The notes: a model not told the origin generated them from the letters alone. A stretch of 7,109 nucleotides of DNA from Fretibacterium sp. (GCA_016280565.1 JAEEGY010000207.1:1-7109), one strand, 5' to 3'; numbered from the stretch's first letter, positions 1 to 6,644 are shown. A program made the numbers and translations.

Positions 1-71
1 GGTTAGTTCAGAGGTAGAACGCTTCCTTGACACGGAAGAGGTCAGAAGTTCGATTCTTCTATCGCCCACCA
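1..71 (+). tRNA. tRNA-Val (anticodon GAC), 5' end cut off
   Basis: The cloverleaf can be folded by eye. The D stem is GTTC/GAAC (6-9 with 17-20). The anticodon stem CTTCC/GGAAG (22-26 with 34-38) encloses loop TTGACAC, with anticodon GAC at 29-31, which reads valine GUC/GUU codons. The T stem AGAAG/CTTCT (44-48 with 56-60) encloses TTCGATT. The acceptor 3' strand ATCGCCC (61-67) is followed by discriminator A and an encoded CCA (69-71). The window starts at tRNA position 5, so the first four bases, expected to be GGGC, lie outside. A terminator follows directly, so this is the last gene of its transcript. Confidence 0.96.
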
Positions 72-82
72 GGTAAAATCAA

Positions 83-114
83 GGCTTCAGGGGTTTTCCT
101 CCTGAAGTCTTTTT
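83..114 (+). terminator. Rho-independent terminator after tRNA-Val
   Basis: An inverted repeat pairs 83-93 with 99-109 (core GGCTTCAGG/CCTGAAGTC, with G-U pairs) around a short T-rich loop, and TTTTT follows at 110-114. It sits 11 bases after the CCA end of the tRNA. Read on the minus strand, the same stem is followed by TTGATTTT, so it may also end dxs transcripts that finish at 137. Confidence 0.85.
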
Positions 115-136
115 CTTGCGGTTCCTCACTATTTGC

Positions 137-2023
137 TCAGGCTGTAGCTGACGGATCAGCAGACCCGTTATTCTTCTTTTCACACAACAGCGGCGCAAAA
201 GTTTTGAGGATGTTCTCCACCGTTAGGCCATAGAGCTCCCGCTGCTCCTCCGTGGTGGCGGGCGGGACACAGACGTCGGGGACGCCAAAGCGGCGGAGCA
301 GGGTCCGGCAGCCTGTCTCCGCGATGCGCACGGCGACAGCCTCCCCCACACCCCCGGCCAGGTAGTTCTCCTCCGCCGTGCCAACAAGCGGGAATTGCTT
401 CAAAACAGCGTCCAGCACATCGAGGTCCAGGGGCTTTAACCGCCGGATGTCCACCACCGTTGGGGCGGGCAGACCTTCCGCCTGGGCCGCCTCCCGTGTC
501 GCAAGCAACAGGGGGAGCAGAGCCCCATGGCCAAGGAGCGCCCAGTCCGTCCCCTCCCGAAGGGTGACCATACCCTGCAGGGAACCGCTTTCGGGAGCAG
601 ATATGGGGGAGGGGAGAGGCCCCCGCGGGTAGCGTATCAGCGTCGGGCCGTTCCGCCCCGCGGCGTAATCCATCATCTGGCGCAGAGATGGTTCGTCGGC
701 CGGGGAATAGACCTCCAGGTTGGGAACGGACCGTGCCCAGGGAACATCGAGGAGCCCCTGGTGCGTTTCTCCGTCGGAGCCGACGAGTCCCGCCCGGTCC
801 ACCATCAGGACGACGGGCAGATCTTGCAGCGCGATGTCATGAACGAGCTGATCCATGGCCCGCTGAAGGAACGTCGAGTAAATAAACACCCAGGGACGTG
901 TTCCTCCGGCGGCAAGCCCCGCAGCCATGGTGAGCATGTGGCTCTCTGCAATACCCACGTCGAAAACCCGGTCCGGGAAGCGGAAGTGGTCCAGCTTCAC
1001 CCCCGTCGCCATCGCCGCCGTGAAGCAGACGATACGGGGGTCCTTCGCTGCCAGCTCCTCCATGGCAGAGGCCGCCGCCTCGCTCCAGGTCCGCTTGGGG
1101 GCAGCGGGCGGGACGGCGTGGGAGCGCGGAGAGAGCTGGTGGTATTTCGTCGGGTTGTCCTCGGCCTCGGGCATCCCCTTTCCCTTGACGGTGTTGAAGT
1201 GCAGCAAAACGGGGCGGTCGTAGTTCTTCGCCAGCTCAAAGATTATCTCGCAGGCGCGGATGTCGTGCCCGTCGAAGGGCCCCCAGTAGTTGATGCCCAG
1301 GTCATCAAACATATTCTCCGGCTTCACGAGGCTCTTGATCTGGTCGCGGAGGCCCTCCAGGCTCCGCTGAAGGGCCTCCCCTGCCGGAAGGACCTTGCAG
1401 CACTCCTTGATAGCGGCCTTGATCCGGTTGTAGGACGTGTTGGCCGACAGGTGCGCCAGCATCGTTGAGAAGCCCCCCACGCGGTTGCTGATGGAGTGCT
1501 TGTTGTCATTCAGGATGATGATGAGCTTCGTGTTCGTCTCTTCGACGTAGTTCAGGGCCTCCAGGGCCAGCCCGTTGATGAGAGCCGCGTCCCCGATGAA
1601 GGCAACGACGTGGCGTTTTTCGTCCAGAAGATCCCGTGCCTTGGCATAGCCCAGGGCCGCGGAAATGGAGGTGCTGCTGTGCCCCGTGTTGAAGTGATCG
1701 CAGGGGCTCTCGCTCCGGCGTGGGAAGCCGGAGAGCCCGCCCTTCAGCCGGAGGGTGTGAAAGCGGCCAGCGCGTCCAGTGAGGAGCTTATAGGGGTAGG
1801 ATTGGTGCCCGACGTCAAGGATAATGCGGTCCTGAAGGGGGTTGAAGTGGCGGAGCATGGCGATGGTCAGCTCCACGACGCCCAGGGAGGATCCCAGGTG
1901 CCCGCCGTTCTCGCTGACGGTCTCAATGATGCGCTCCCGCATCTCTGTGGCGAGGGCGGGCAGGTCCTCCGGCGCCATCCTCAACAGGTCCTCGTGCTTA
2001 AAGTCAGGTGTTAAAAAAGTCAT
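137..2023 (-). CDS. dxs: 1-deoxy-D-xylulose-5-phosphate synthase (DXS)
   Basis: DXS condenses pyruvate and glyceraldehyde 3-phosphate, using thiamine diphosphate, to make 1-deoxy-D-xylulose 5-phosphate. This is the first step of the non-mevalonate isoprenoid pathway and feeds thiamine and pyridoxal synthesis in many bacteria. The 628-residue length is normal for the family. Visible landmarks are GHLGSSLG (H42, matching E. coli H49), VGHQ (71-74), GHSSTS (114-119), metal ligands D145 and N174 in the GDx...NDN motif, GPFDGHD (248-254), AESH (359-362, E360 matching the catalytic E370), DGETHQG (417-423) and YPRG (465-468). The C-terminal transketolase-like domain ends with GVPD...EEQRELYGL. The ATG at 2023 is preceded on its strand by GGAGAGG at a good distance. 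Two family-conserved spots differ: GDG is GDA (A146), and AEQH is AESH (S361). The frame is intact, so I expect an active enzyme. dfx lies 186 bases upstream on the same strand, with a hairpin between. Confidence 0.95.
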   Translation of the reverse strand: MTFLTPDFKHEDLLRMAPEDLPALATEMRERIIETVSENGGHLGSSLGVVELTIAMLRHFNPLQDRIILDVGHQSYPYKLLTGRAGRFHTLRLKGGLSGFPRRSESPCDHFNTGHSSTSISAALGYAKARDLLDEKRHVVAFIGDAALINGLALEALNYVEETNTKLIIILNDNKHSISNRVGGFSTMLAHLSANTSYNRIKAAIKECCKVLPAGEALQRSLEGLRDQIKSLVKPENMFDDLGINYWGPFDGHDIRACEIIFELAKNYDRPVLLHFNTVKGKGMPEAEDNPTKYHQLSPRSHAVPPAAPKRTWSEAAASAMEELAAKDPRIVCFTAAMATGVKLDHFRFPDRVFDVGIAESHMLTMAAGLAAGGTRPWVFIYSTFLQRAMDQLVHDIALQDLPVVLMVDRAGLVGSDGETHQGLLDVPWARSVPNLEVYSPADEPSLRQMMDYAAGRNGPTLIRYPRGPLPSPISAPESGSLQGMVTLREGTDWALLGHGALLPLLLATREAAQAEGLPAPTVVDIRRLKPLDLDVLDAVLKQFPLVGTAEENYLAGGVGEAVAVRIAETGCRTLLRRFGVPDVCVPPATTEEQRELYGLTVENILKTFAPLLCEKKNNGSADPSATA

Positions 2024-2053
2024 GTCCCTCTCCAGGTTTTTAAAATCTCACAA

Positions 2054-2085
2054 CAGGAGGGGATGGCTCGAACCATCCCCTCCTG
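2054..2085 (-). terminator. Perfect 13-bp hairpin between dfx and dxs, possible terminator or leader structure
   Basis: CAGGAGGGGATGG (2054-2066) is exactly complementary to 2073-2085 around the six-base loop CTCGAA. On the minus strand it lies about 125 bases after the dfx stop and about 30 bases before the dxs start, and is followed by a T-containing but interrupted stretch (TGTTGTGAGATTTT). It could end the dfx transcript or be a structured leader of dxs. The stem contains GGAGGGG, resembling a ribosome binding site, but the real dxs site is nearer the ATG. The rest of 2024-2209 is GC-rich with small imperfect hairpins and no coding sequence I can support. Confidence 0.5.
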
Positions 2086-2209
2086 CGAAGAAAACGGGGC
2101 CAGCGGGGCCTCCGGGCAGCGTCCAACGCTTCCCTACGACACAGCCGACCAACTCGACGCCGCTCTCCCTTCGGGAGCGCGTAAGCCGAGTTGTCTGGCC
2201 GAAAGGCGA

Positions 2210-2575
2210 TTAGATATCCGCCTTCCAGAGCCCGTGTTTGTTGCAGTACTCACGCGCAGTGGCGCCCGCCTCTGCGCTGTCGAAGTCCGCCTGGGGGGCC
2301 GAACCGGGCTTCAGGAAGCAGCGGCAGACCCGCTCGCCGTTAATGACCTCGATCCACTCGATGTAGTGATCCTCTGCCATGGGGTGCACGGCGCTGCCAA
2401 CCTTGACCGTGATGCCCTCGCGCACGGGGACGTGCTTTTCCTGTGCTGCGTCCGTCGTGTTCTCCTTCAGGAGCCGCATGGGCTCGCCGCAGCAGACGAG
2501 CTCTCCGCCGCCCACATGCAGAACTTCGACGATGTTGCCGCACTTCGCGCACTTGTAGACGTTCAACCTCTCCAT
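2210..2575 (-). CDS. dfx: Desulfoferrodoxin (two-iron superoxide reductase)
   Basis: The enzyme reduces superoxide to hydrogen peroxide in the cytoplasm, taking electrons from rubredoxin or a similar donor. It protects anaerobes without releasing oxygen. The 121-residue protein has both iron sites of the 2Fe class. The N-terminal desulforedoxin-type centre has CxxC at C9 and C12 and the CC pair C28-C29. The catalytic centre has H48, H64, H70, C111 and H114, with the EK pair E46-K47 just before H48, as in characterised desulfoferrodoxins. Length and ligand spacing fit the family, and no ligand is missing. The ATG at 2575 has GAGGGGG (2590-2584) eight bases upstream on its strand. A TATAAT box at 2626-2621 is its likely promoter. 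It is divergent from the secreted-protein operon starting at 2681 and upstream of dxs. Confidence 0.96.
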   Translation of the reverse strand: MERLNVYKCAKCGNIVEVLHVGGGELVCCGEPMRLLKENTTDAAQEKHVPVREGITVKVGSAVHPMAEDHYIEWIEVINGERVCRCFLKPGSAPQADFDSAEAGATAREYCNKHGLWKADI

Positions 2576-2596
2576 AAAAGATTCCCCCTCAAAAAA

Positions 2597-2625
2597 TTGT
2601 CCCCTTTCAGGAGCGCTTGTATTAT
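2597..2625 (+). promoter_or_regulatory. Candidate sigma70 promoter for the secreted-protein operon
   Basis: TTGTCC (2597-2602, four of six matches to the -35 consensus) and TATTAT (2620-2625, five of six to the -10) are separated by exactly 17 bases. Transcription would start near 2632, about 50 bases before the GTG at 2681. The -10 overlaps the dfx -10 on the other strand. Confidence 0.55.
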
Positions 2626-2626
2626 A
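2621..2626 (-). promoter_or_regulatory. -10 box of the dfx promoter
   Basis: On the minus strand 2626-2621 reads TATAAT, a perfect -10 hexamer, about 45 bases before the dfx start codon. No good -35 is visible at 16-18 bases. The expected site (around 2644-2649) reads ATGAGG and lies inside the inverted repeat at 2631-2660. This suggests dependence on an activator, or simply a strong -10 with a weak -35. Confidence 0.55.
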
Positions 2627-2630
2627 CTAT

Positions 2631-2660
2631 AAAGTACGGTGTTCCTCATCACCGTATTTT
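2631..2660. promoter_or_regulatory. Inverted repeat in the divergent control region, candidate operator
   Basis: TACGGTG (2635-2641) is the exact complement of CACCGTA (2650-2656), with an eight-base centre. Pairing extends outward through one G-T and three A-T pairs to give 11-bp arms (2631-2641 and 2650-2660). It covers the -35 position of the dfx promoter and the start of the predicted operon transcript, where a dimeric regulator could affect both directions. In the plus transcript it could instead fold as a hairpin followed by TTTT, as an attenuator would. The sequence shows the repeat; the operator role is inferred. Confidence 0.45.
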
Positions 2661-2680
2661 GAGACCGGGAGTGACGTGCC

Positions 2681-3934
2681 GTGCACGGTGTTCTCTTTAA
2701 AAAATTCAAATCTGCTTTGCTGCTGACAGCGCTGGCGCTTAGCGTTGGCCTGTTCCAGGGCGGGGAGGTCCCCGCCGCGTGGGCGGACGGTTACGCGGGG
2801 AAGGAGCCCAGGGAGGACTCCTTCCGAAAGCTCCCCACCCCCCCAAAGAAAACGGCCCCAAAGCCCGCTGTGAAGAGGAAGACACCCGCCCCGAACCCGT
2901 CGGCGGGGTATGTGGACAACGTCCCGGTGTGGGACGAGCCGCGCCGCCTCTCCGTGGTCATCTTCCCCACGCTGAACTCGACGGGGATGGAGGTCTGGGA
3001 GAGCAAGTTCTACCCCTACAACGTGCTGGAGCAGAAGATGTCGGATTATCTGGAGTCCCTCTTCAAGCATTCGCCCCTCATCGAGGTGCGGGTGCTGGAC
3101 GAGGCCGGGATGAACCGCTGGCTGTCCGGCGGGCGGCGGGGGGACGACATGGCCGTGCAGATGGAGCTTTACGACGCCATCCTCAAGGAGAAGCACGTGC
3201 TGGGGACGATGGAGACGGGGCGGGTGCGCCTGCGCCTGCGGGTCTTTGACACCGCCCACGTGAAGCAGATCGCGACGCGCACGACGGAGGGCCGGGACAA
3301 GCGCTTCACCTTAGATTCCGACGAGGACATCTTCTGGCTGGATATGGCGGTGGTTGGTCTGCCTATCCCCTTTGAGAACGGGCTGGACCTCTTTGGCCTG
3401 ACCAAGGGGAACTACAAGGGACAGAAGATGAGCCACCCCACGTGGGACCAGTTCCGCGGCACGTCGCACTGGCAGGCGTTCAAGAATGCCATTGATGAAG
3501 TGTATGACCAGGCCATGGCCCAGGTGACGAACGCCATGCACAGCAACGACCCCAGTTCCGCCCTCATGGCGCAGGATACCTTCTCGCCCGCTTTCACCAC
3601 GGTGGGATACATTCTGTCCCCCACCGCCAAGTCCACGCGCCGCCACCGGGAGTACATCATCTCCCTGGGCAGCCAGGCCGGGCAGGGAGGGGACGCGGTG
3701 CGGGTGGGCGACGTGCTGGACGTTGTGCGCAGCGACACCTATGTGACCGTTGTGCCGGATGAGCCGGTGGTCGTGCTGCCGGAGGTCATCGGGCAGGTGA
3801 AGGTCATCAAAGTTTACGAAAAGAACGCGGTCGTCCGCGTCGTTAAGGATAACAAAAAGGAGCCCATTGCTCTGAAGGACATGGTGATCAAGAAGACCGC
3901 CGTCTCGCGGTCGAGAAAGAAGGGGATTCTCTGA
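2681..3934 (+). CDS. Secreted CsgG/FlgT-like envelope protein of unknown function
   Basis: This 417-residue protein has a signal peptide: basic KKFK at 7-10, a hydrophobic stretch 11-25 and a likely cut after AWA (35). A Lys/Pro/Ala-rich linker follows (about 50-75). Residues 88-200 look like the alpha/beta domain of CsgG-type proteins: strand LSVVIFPTLNST (90-101), helix LEQKMSDYLESLF (116-128), strand IEVRVLDEAG (134-143), then long strands RVRLRLRVFD and KQIATRTTEG. Residues 338-387 (VRVGDVLDVVR...GQVKVIKVYEKNAVVRVV) resemble the small C-terminal beta domain of FlgT-like proteins. The fold assignment is from pattern only. There is no lipobox cysteine, unlike true CsgG. The GTG at 2681 is the first start possible, since an in-frame TGA lies at 2672, and GGGAG (2667-2671) precedes it. 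The stop overlaps the next start by one base (TGATG), so the two are probably translationally coupled. Confidence 0.8.
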   Translation: MHGVLFKKFKSALLLTALALSVGLFQGGEVPAAWADGYAGKEPREDSFRKLPTPPKKTAPKPAVKRKTPAPNPSAGYVDNVPVWDEPRRLSVVIFPTLNSTGMEVWESKFYPYNVLEQKMSDYLESLFKHSPLIEVRVLDEAGMNRWLSGGRRGDDMAVQMELYDAILKEKHVLGTMETGRVRLRLRVFDTAHVKQIATRTTEGRDKRFTLDSDEDIFWLDMAVVGLPIPFENGLDLFGLTKGNYKGQKMSHPTWDQFRGTSHWQAFKNAIDEVYDQAMAQVTNAMHSNDPSSALMAQDTFSPAFTTVGYILSPTAKSTRRHREYIISLGSQAGQGGDAVRVGDVLDVVRSDTYVTVVPDEPVVVLPEVIGQVKVIKVYEKNAVVRVVKDNKKEPIALKDMVIKKTAVSRSRKKGIL

Positions 3935-5142
3935 TGGTTGCGAAAAAAAGTCCGTTCTGGGCCGTTCTGGCGCTGGCCACGCTCCTTTTCTCAGGGGAGG
4001 CCCTGGCGAACGGGAACACCACGGCGGACGCCCCGGAGCCCGCGCCCATCAAAAAATCAGTACGCAAGGTGAAAGCGCCGAGGCCCGTCAGGAAAAAGGC
4101 CCCTGCAAAACCCGCGCCGAAAAAAACAGTGAAGGCGGCCCCGAAGCCTGCGCCCGTCAGTGCCCTGGACCAGGGCGTCGCCCTTATGAAGCAGGAGCGC
4201 TACGCTGCGGCCCGGCCCTGGCTGCAAAAGGCGATCCAGCAGAACCATCGTAGCGCCGCCGCCTGGTACTGGTACGGGATGTGCCACGAAAAGACGGGGC
4301 ATTTCTATGAGGCGCAGTACTTCTACTCGAAGGCCGTGGAGTGCGACCCCACCTTCGAGCCGTTGTCCCGCGTGGTCGCTTATCCCAACGGCGGGGACAA
4401 GAACCCGCTGTGGGACCCCAAACGCCCCGCGCGGGTCTATCCTGTGCCCACGGACAACGTCATGGGGACATCAGGGCGGGGCGTGACCGTCATCCCGCCG
4501 GATTCTCCCCAGGCGCGGCCACGGCCCTCCCGTCCGGCGCTGGACCCGGAACTGCCAAAAGTGCCCACCTACATTCCGCCGAAGCCCGGGGCCCTGCCTC
4601 AGGACGGCGACGCATGGCGTCCCGCCGTTTACGTTCCCCCGACGATGGGCAGCGTTGTCCTCGACAGAGACGAGGAGACCCCTGTCTATATCCCGCCTGC
4701 CAACCCGCAGGGAGGCAAGCCGGCGGTGGTGATCCCGGTGAAGGCAGACCCCGTGTATCAGCCGCCGCAGCCGGCCCCCCAGGCCGTCGTGTCCCAGCCT
4801 TCTCCGGCGCCGCAGAAGAAAGCGGCCGTGGCTCCGGCTGCCACCAAAAAAACGCCGAAAAAGGCCCCGGCGCGCAAGGTGACTCCAAAGAAGGCCGCAG
4901 AGGTCCCCCAGCAGCCGGCGAAGGCCCCGGAGCCCCCGGCGCCCAAGGAGGAAACTCCGCCGCCGGCCCAGCCCGAGACGCCCCCCAACCGGAGCCTGGA
5001 GTATCTGCCCCCCGTGGGACAGGTCCCGCAGGACAAGGTGGATTCCGTGCCGCTGCCCCCCGTGGGGCAGAAGGAGCCGGTGAAGACCCCGGAAGCCCAG
5101 CGGCAAAACCCGTCTTCGGAGGAGGATAAGGGCAATGCGTAG
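3934..5142 (+). CDS. Secreted TPR and proline-rich repeat protein, probable periplasmic scaffold
   Basis: The 402-residue product starts with a signal peptide, likely cut after ALA (23-25). A Lys/Ala/Pro linker (about 34-75) recalls the stretched periplasm-spanning part of TonB. Two TPR-like helical pairs cover about 78-145 (ALDQGVALMKQERYAAARPW; WYWYGMCHEKTGHFYEAQYF). From about 205 on it is low-complexity, with a repeated Tyr-x-Pro-Pro motif (Y213, Y233, Y252, Y275, and a variant at Y357), a second Lys/Ala/Pro block (about 290-330) and two LPPVGQ copies near the end. TPRs bind proteins and Pro/Lys linkers are extended, so a bridging role in the envelope is inferred. I know no named family with this layout. 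GAAGGGG precedes the ATG, which overlaps the upstream stop. Its own stop overlaps the next gene by eight bases. Confidence 0.8.
   Translation: MVAKKSPFWAVLALATLLFSGEALANGNTTADAPEPAPIKKSVRKVKAPRPVRKKAPAKPAPKKTVKAAPKPAPVSALDQGVALMKQERYAAARPWLQKAIQQNHRSAAAWYWYGMCHEKTGHFYEAQYFYSKAVECDPTFEPLSRVVAYPNGGDKNPLWDPKRPARVYPVPTDNVMGTSGRGVTVIPPDSPQARPRPSRPALDPELPKVPTYIPPKPGALPQDGDAWRPAVYVPPTMGSVVLDRDEETPVYIPPANPQGGKPAVVIPVKADPVYQPPQPAPQAVVSQPSPAPQKKAAVAPAATKKTPKKAPARKVTPKKAAEVPQQPAKAPEPPAPKEETPPPAQPETPPNRSLEYLPPVGQVPQDKVDSVPLPPVGQKEPVKTPEAQRQNPSSEEDKGNA
4564..4767 (+). repeat. Four spaced Tyr-x-Pro-Pro motif repeats in the TPR protein
   Basis: The coding sequence gives PTYIPP (211-216), AVYVPP (231-236), PVYIPP (250-255) and PVYQPP (273-278). 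The tyrosines are 20, 19 and 23 residues apart. Codons differ between copies, so the peptide pattern is kept rather than the DNA. A binding-motif array is the likely reading. Confidence 0.7.
5005..5070 (+). repeat. Direct repeat encoding LPPVGQ twice
   Basis: Bases 5005-5022 and 5053-5070 are 18-base copies with one mismatch (GGGACAG versus GGGGCAG), both encoding LPPVGQ in the proline-rich tail. The near-identity suggests a recent local duplication. Confidence 0.8.
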
Positions 5143-5863
5143 AGGGATTTGCGCTGCGCTGCTTATCGTGGGCGGCTTGTTGGCTTTTGCCGCAGAGAGC
5201 CTGGCAGGGGAGGCCATTTTGGTCTCGCAGCCGTTCTACAGCGGGATGCAGTTCTATGTCTATCAGCCTCACGGTGTGCCCAGAGGGTGGTACGCGACCT
5301 ACGACGGCTACCTTGTCTATAAGGACAGCGGCGGCGTGTGGCGCTACGGCTCAAAGAACGGCGCTAACTGCATTGCGACGGAGTATGTCGTGGGGTCCGT
5401 GGTCCCCTCGCTCGTGGGGCTGACGCCTGTGGCGGAGACATTCAGGACCTTTCCCCCTGTGCTGGAAACACCTGCGCCCGGCTTCGTCCCCTATCCAGCC
5501 CCTTCCCTGCCGCTGTGGGCACAGGACCCCGCCTTCCTCGCCATTGGGAAGTGGGAGAAGAGCGTGGACCGCATAGGGGTCCTGACCAGGCCGGCCGCTC
5601 CCGTGGCGTGGCGCGGGGATCACCCCAGGGTGATCTACGTCTGGACGGGCCGCCGCTGGCACCAGATCACGCTGAAAGAGGAGCAGATCCAACCCCTCAG
5701 CGTGCTGAGGGCTCAGCTCTACGACCTGACCGTCCGGGTGAATCAGAGCGGCACAGCCTGGCGCAGCGAGGACACGGCCGTTCTGAGCCGATACGCGGCA
5801 AAGTGGGGGTATGGCTGGATGGGCCAGATCGCCCTGCTGCGCCCGTCCTGGCCCGCCTATTAA
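5135..5863 (+). CDS. Secreted Trp/Tyr-rich protein of unknown family, paralogue 1
   Basis: I do not recognise this 242-residue family. It starts with a signal peptide (MRR, hydrophobic 7-20, likely cut after SLA at 24). Two conserved blocks are shared with the next gene. The first is 32-76 (QPFYSGMQFYVYQP...DGY...GVWRYGSKNG). The second is 134-178 (FLAIGKW...SVDRIGVL...PVAWRG...VIYVWTGRRWHQI). A helical region with LRAQLYDLT (191-199) and a tail ending KWGYGWMGQI (223-232) follow. A short Pro-rich link (106-127) separates the blocks. No catalytic motif or transmembrane segment is evident beyond the signal. GGAGGAGG (5118-5125) lies at normal distance from the ATG, which sits within the end of the upstream gene. 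Surface or periplasmic binding is a guess from the aromatic content. Confidence 0.8.
   Translation: MRRGICAALLIVGGLLAFAAESLAGEAILVSQPFYSGMQFYVYQPHGVPRGWYATYDGYLVYKDSGGVWRYGSKNGANCIATEYVVGSVVPSLVGLTPVAETFRTFPPVLETPAPGFVPYPAPSLPLWAQDPAFLAIGKWEKSVDRIGVLTRPAAPVAWRGDHPRVIYVWTGRRWHQITLKEEQIQPLSVLRAQLYDLTVRVNQSGTAWRSEDTAVLSRYAAKWGYGWMGQIALLRPSWPAY
5388..5409 (+). repeat. Long exact DNA match to the second paralogue (copy at 6148-6169)
   Basis: Twenty-two bases are identical at 5388-5409 and 6148-6169, in the codons for VGSVVPS. A second exact match of 21 bases lies at 5629-5649 and 6431-6451, in the codons for VIYVWTG. They mark the common origin of the two tandem genes. Flanking DNA differs clearly, so they may be conserved by selection or by local gene conversion. 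Confidence 0.85.
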
Positions 5864-5876
5864 GGAGGGAAGCATT

Positions 5877-6644
5877 ATGTCTCATTCTTTGCGCCGGTTA
5901 TCTGCCCTGACCCTGGCGGTGCTCGTTTTGTGGCCCCTTGCCGGAGCCGGGGCGAAGGTCTATGTGGCGGAACCCCTGCTGGTTGACCAGCCCACCTACG
6001 CGGGGATGACGTTCTACGTCTACCAGCCCTACAATATGCCCAAGGACTGGTATGTGACCTTTGATGGCTATCCCGTCCATAAGAACGCCGACGGCGTTTG
6101 GGTCTATGGGACGTCCAACGGCCCTGTCCTGACGCCGACGAACTACATCGTGGGGTCCGTGGTCCCCTCCATGGCAGGCATCGTCCCGTGGATGCAGCCG
6201 GCACAGATCTCGTCGCTCCGCAGCCTGCAGGGCGCGGAGACGATGGCCGTCCGGCAGCCTGCCCCGCCCCTCTCGACCCTCACTCAAGGGCAGACGACTT
6301 CGACGTGGATTCCCGACTGGACCTACAACACGCGCTTCATGGCCATCGGCAAGTGGAAGGCCAGCGTGGACCGCATCGGCGTGCTGCATAACCCCATCAC
6401 CCCCGTCGCCTGGAAGGGGAATTACCCCAAGGTGATCTACGTCTGGACGGGGCAGAGCTGGTATCAGATAGCGCCCAGGGAGTCCGAGCTACCCCTGAAC
6501 GCGCTGAGAAGGGAGCTCTACAACCTCACGAAGATGGTGAAGCGCAACAATCTCGTCTGGTACGAGGAGGACATGCCCGTCCTGTCGCAGCAGGCCACGG
6601 CGTGGGGATATTACTGGATGGGGGAGGTTTTGCCGGGGCGGTAA
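5877..6644 (+). CDS. Secreted Trp/Tyr-rich protein of unknown family, paralogue 2
   Basis: This 255-residue protein matches the upstream gene along its length. By hand alignment 27 of 45 residues agree in the first block (39-83, QPTYAGMTFYVYQP...SNG) and 31 of 45 in the second (154-198, FMAIGKW...WYQI), with a common ending WGYYWMGE. The middle (about 104-150) is longer and richer in Ser/Thr/Gln than in its partner. The signal peptide has RR at 6-7, hydrophobic 9-22, and a probable cut near AGA (24-26). I chose ATG 5877 because TAAGGAGG (5861-5868) precedes it and the signal peptide starts there; an in-frame ATG at 5811 would extend into the upstream gene with a non-signal-like sequence. The function is unknown. 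Two divergent copies kept side by side suggest a heteromer or two related ligands. Confidence 0.8.
   Translation: MSHSLRRLSALTLAVLVLWPLAGAGAKVYVAEPLLVDQPTYAGMTFYVYQPYNMPKDWYVTFDGYPVHKNADGVWVYGTSNGPVLTPTNYIVGSVVPSMAGIVPWMQPAQISSLRSLQGAETMAVRQPAPPLSTLTQGQTTSTWIPDWTYNTRFMAIGKWKASVDRIGVLHNPITPVAWKGNYPKVIYVWTGQSWYQIAPRESELPLNALRRELYNLTKMVKRNNLVWYEEDMPVLSQQATAWGYYWMGEVLPGR

Noticed and set aside
1..71. tRNA-Val as an integration site for a mobile element
   Set aside because: No integrase gene, no repeated copy of the tRNA 3' end and no other mobile-element genes are in the window.
527..1468. Long plus-strand open frame of 313 codons opposite dxs
   Set aside because: It is an antisense shadow of the GC-rich dxs coding strand, has no domain-like motifs, and dxs is certain on the other strand.
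2681..3934. Assignment of the first operon gene as curli secretion protein CsgG
   Set aside because: There is no lipobox cysteine, no CsgA, B, E or F neighbours, and an added C-terminal FlgT-like domain. Only a general fold resemblance is supportable.
4490..5272. Minus-strand open frame of 260 codons opposite the TPR/proline-rich gene
   Set aside because: Its Pro/Ala/Arg-rich content is what the complement of this biased coding sequence would give. No binding site or recognisable domain was seen.
5811..5876. Earlier ATG start for paralogue 2
   Set aside because: It would overlap the upstream gene and bury the signal peptide behind 22 residues of unrelated sequence. ATG 5877 has an ideal GGAGG site.
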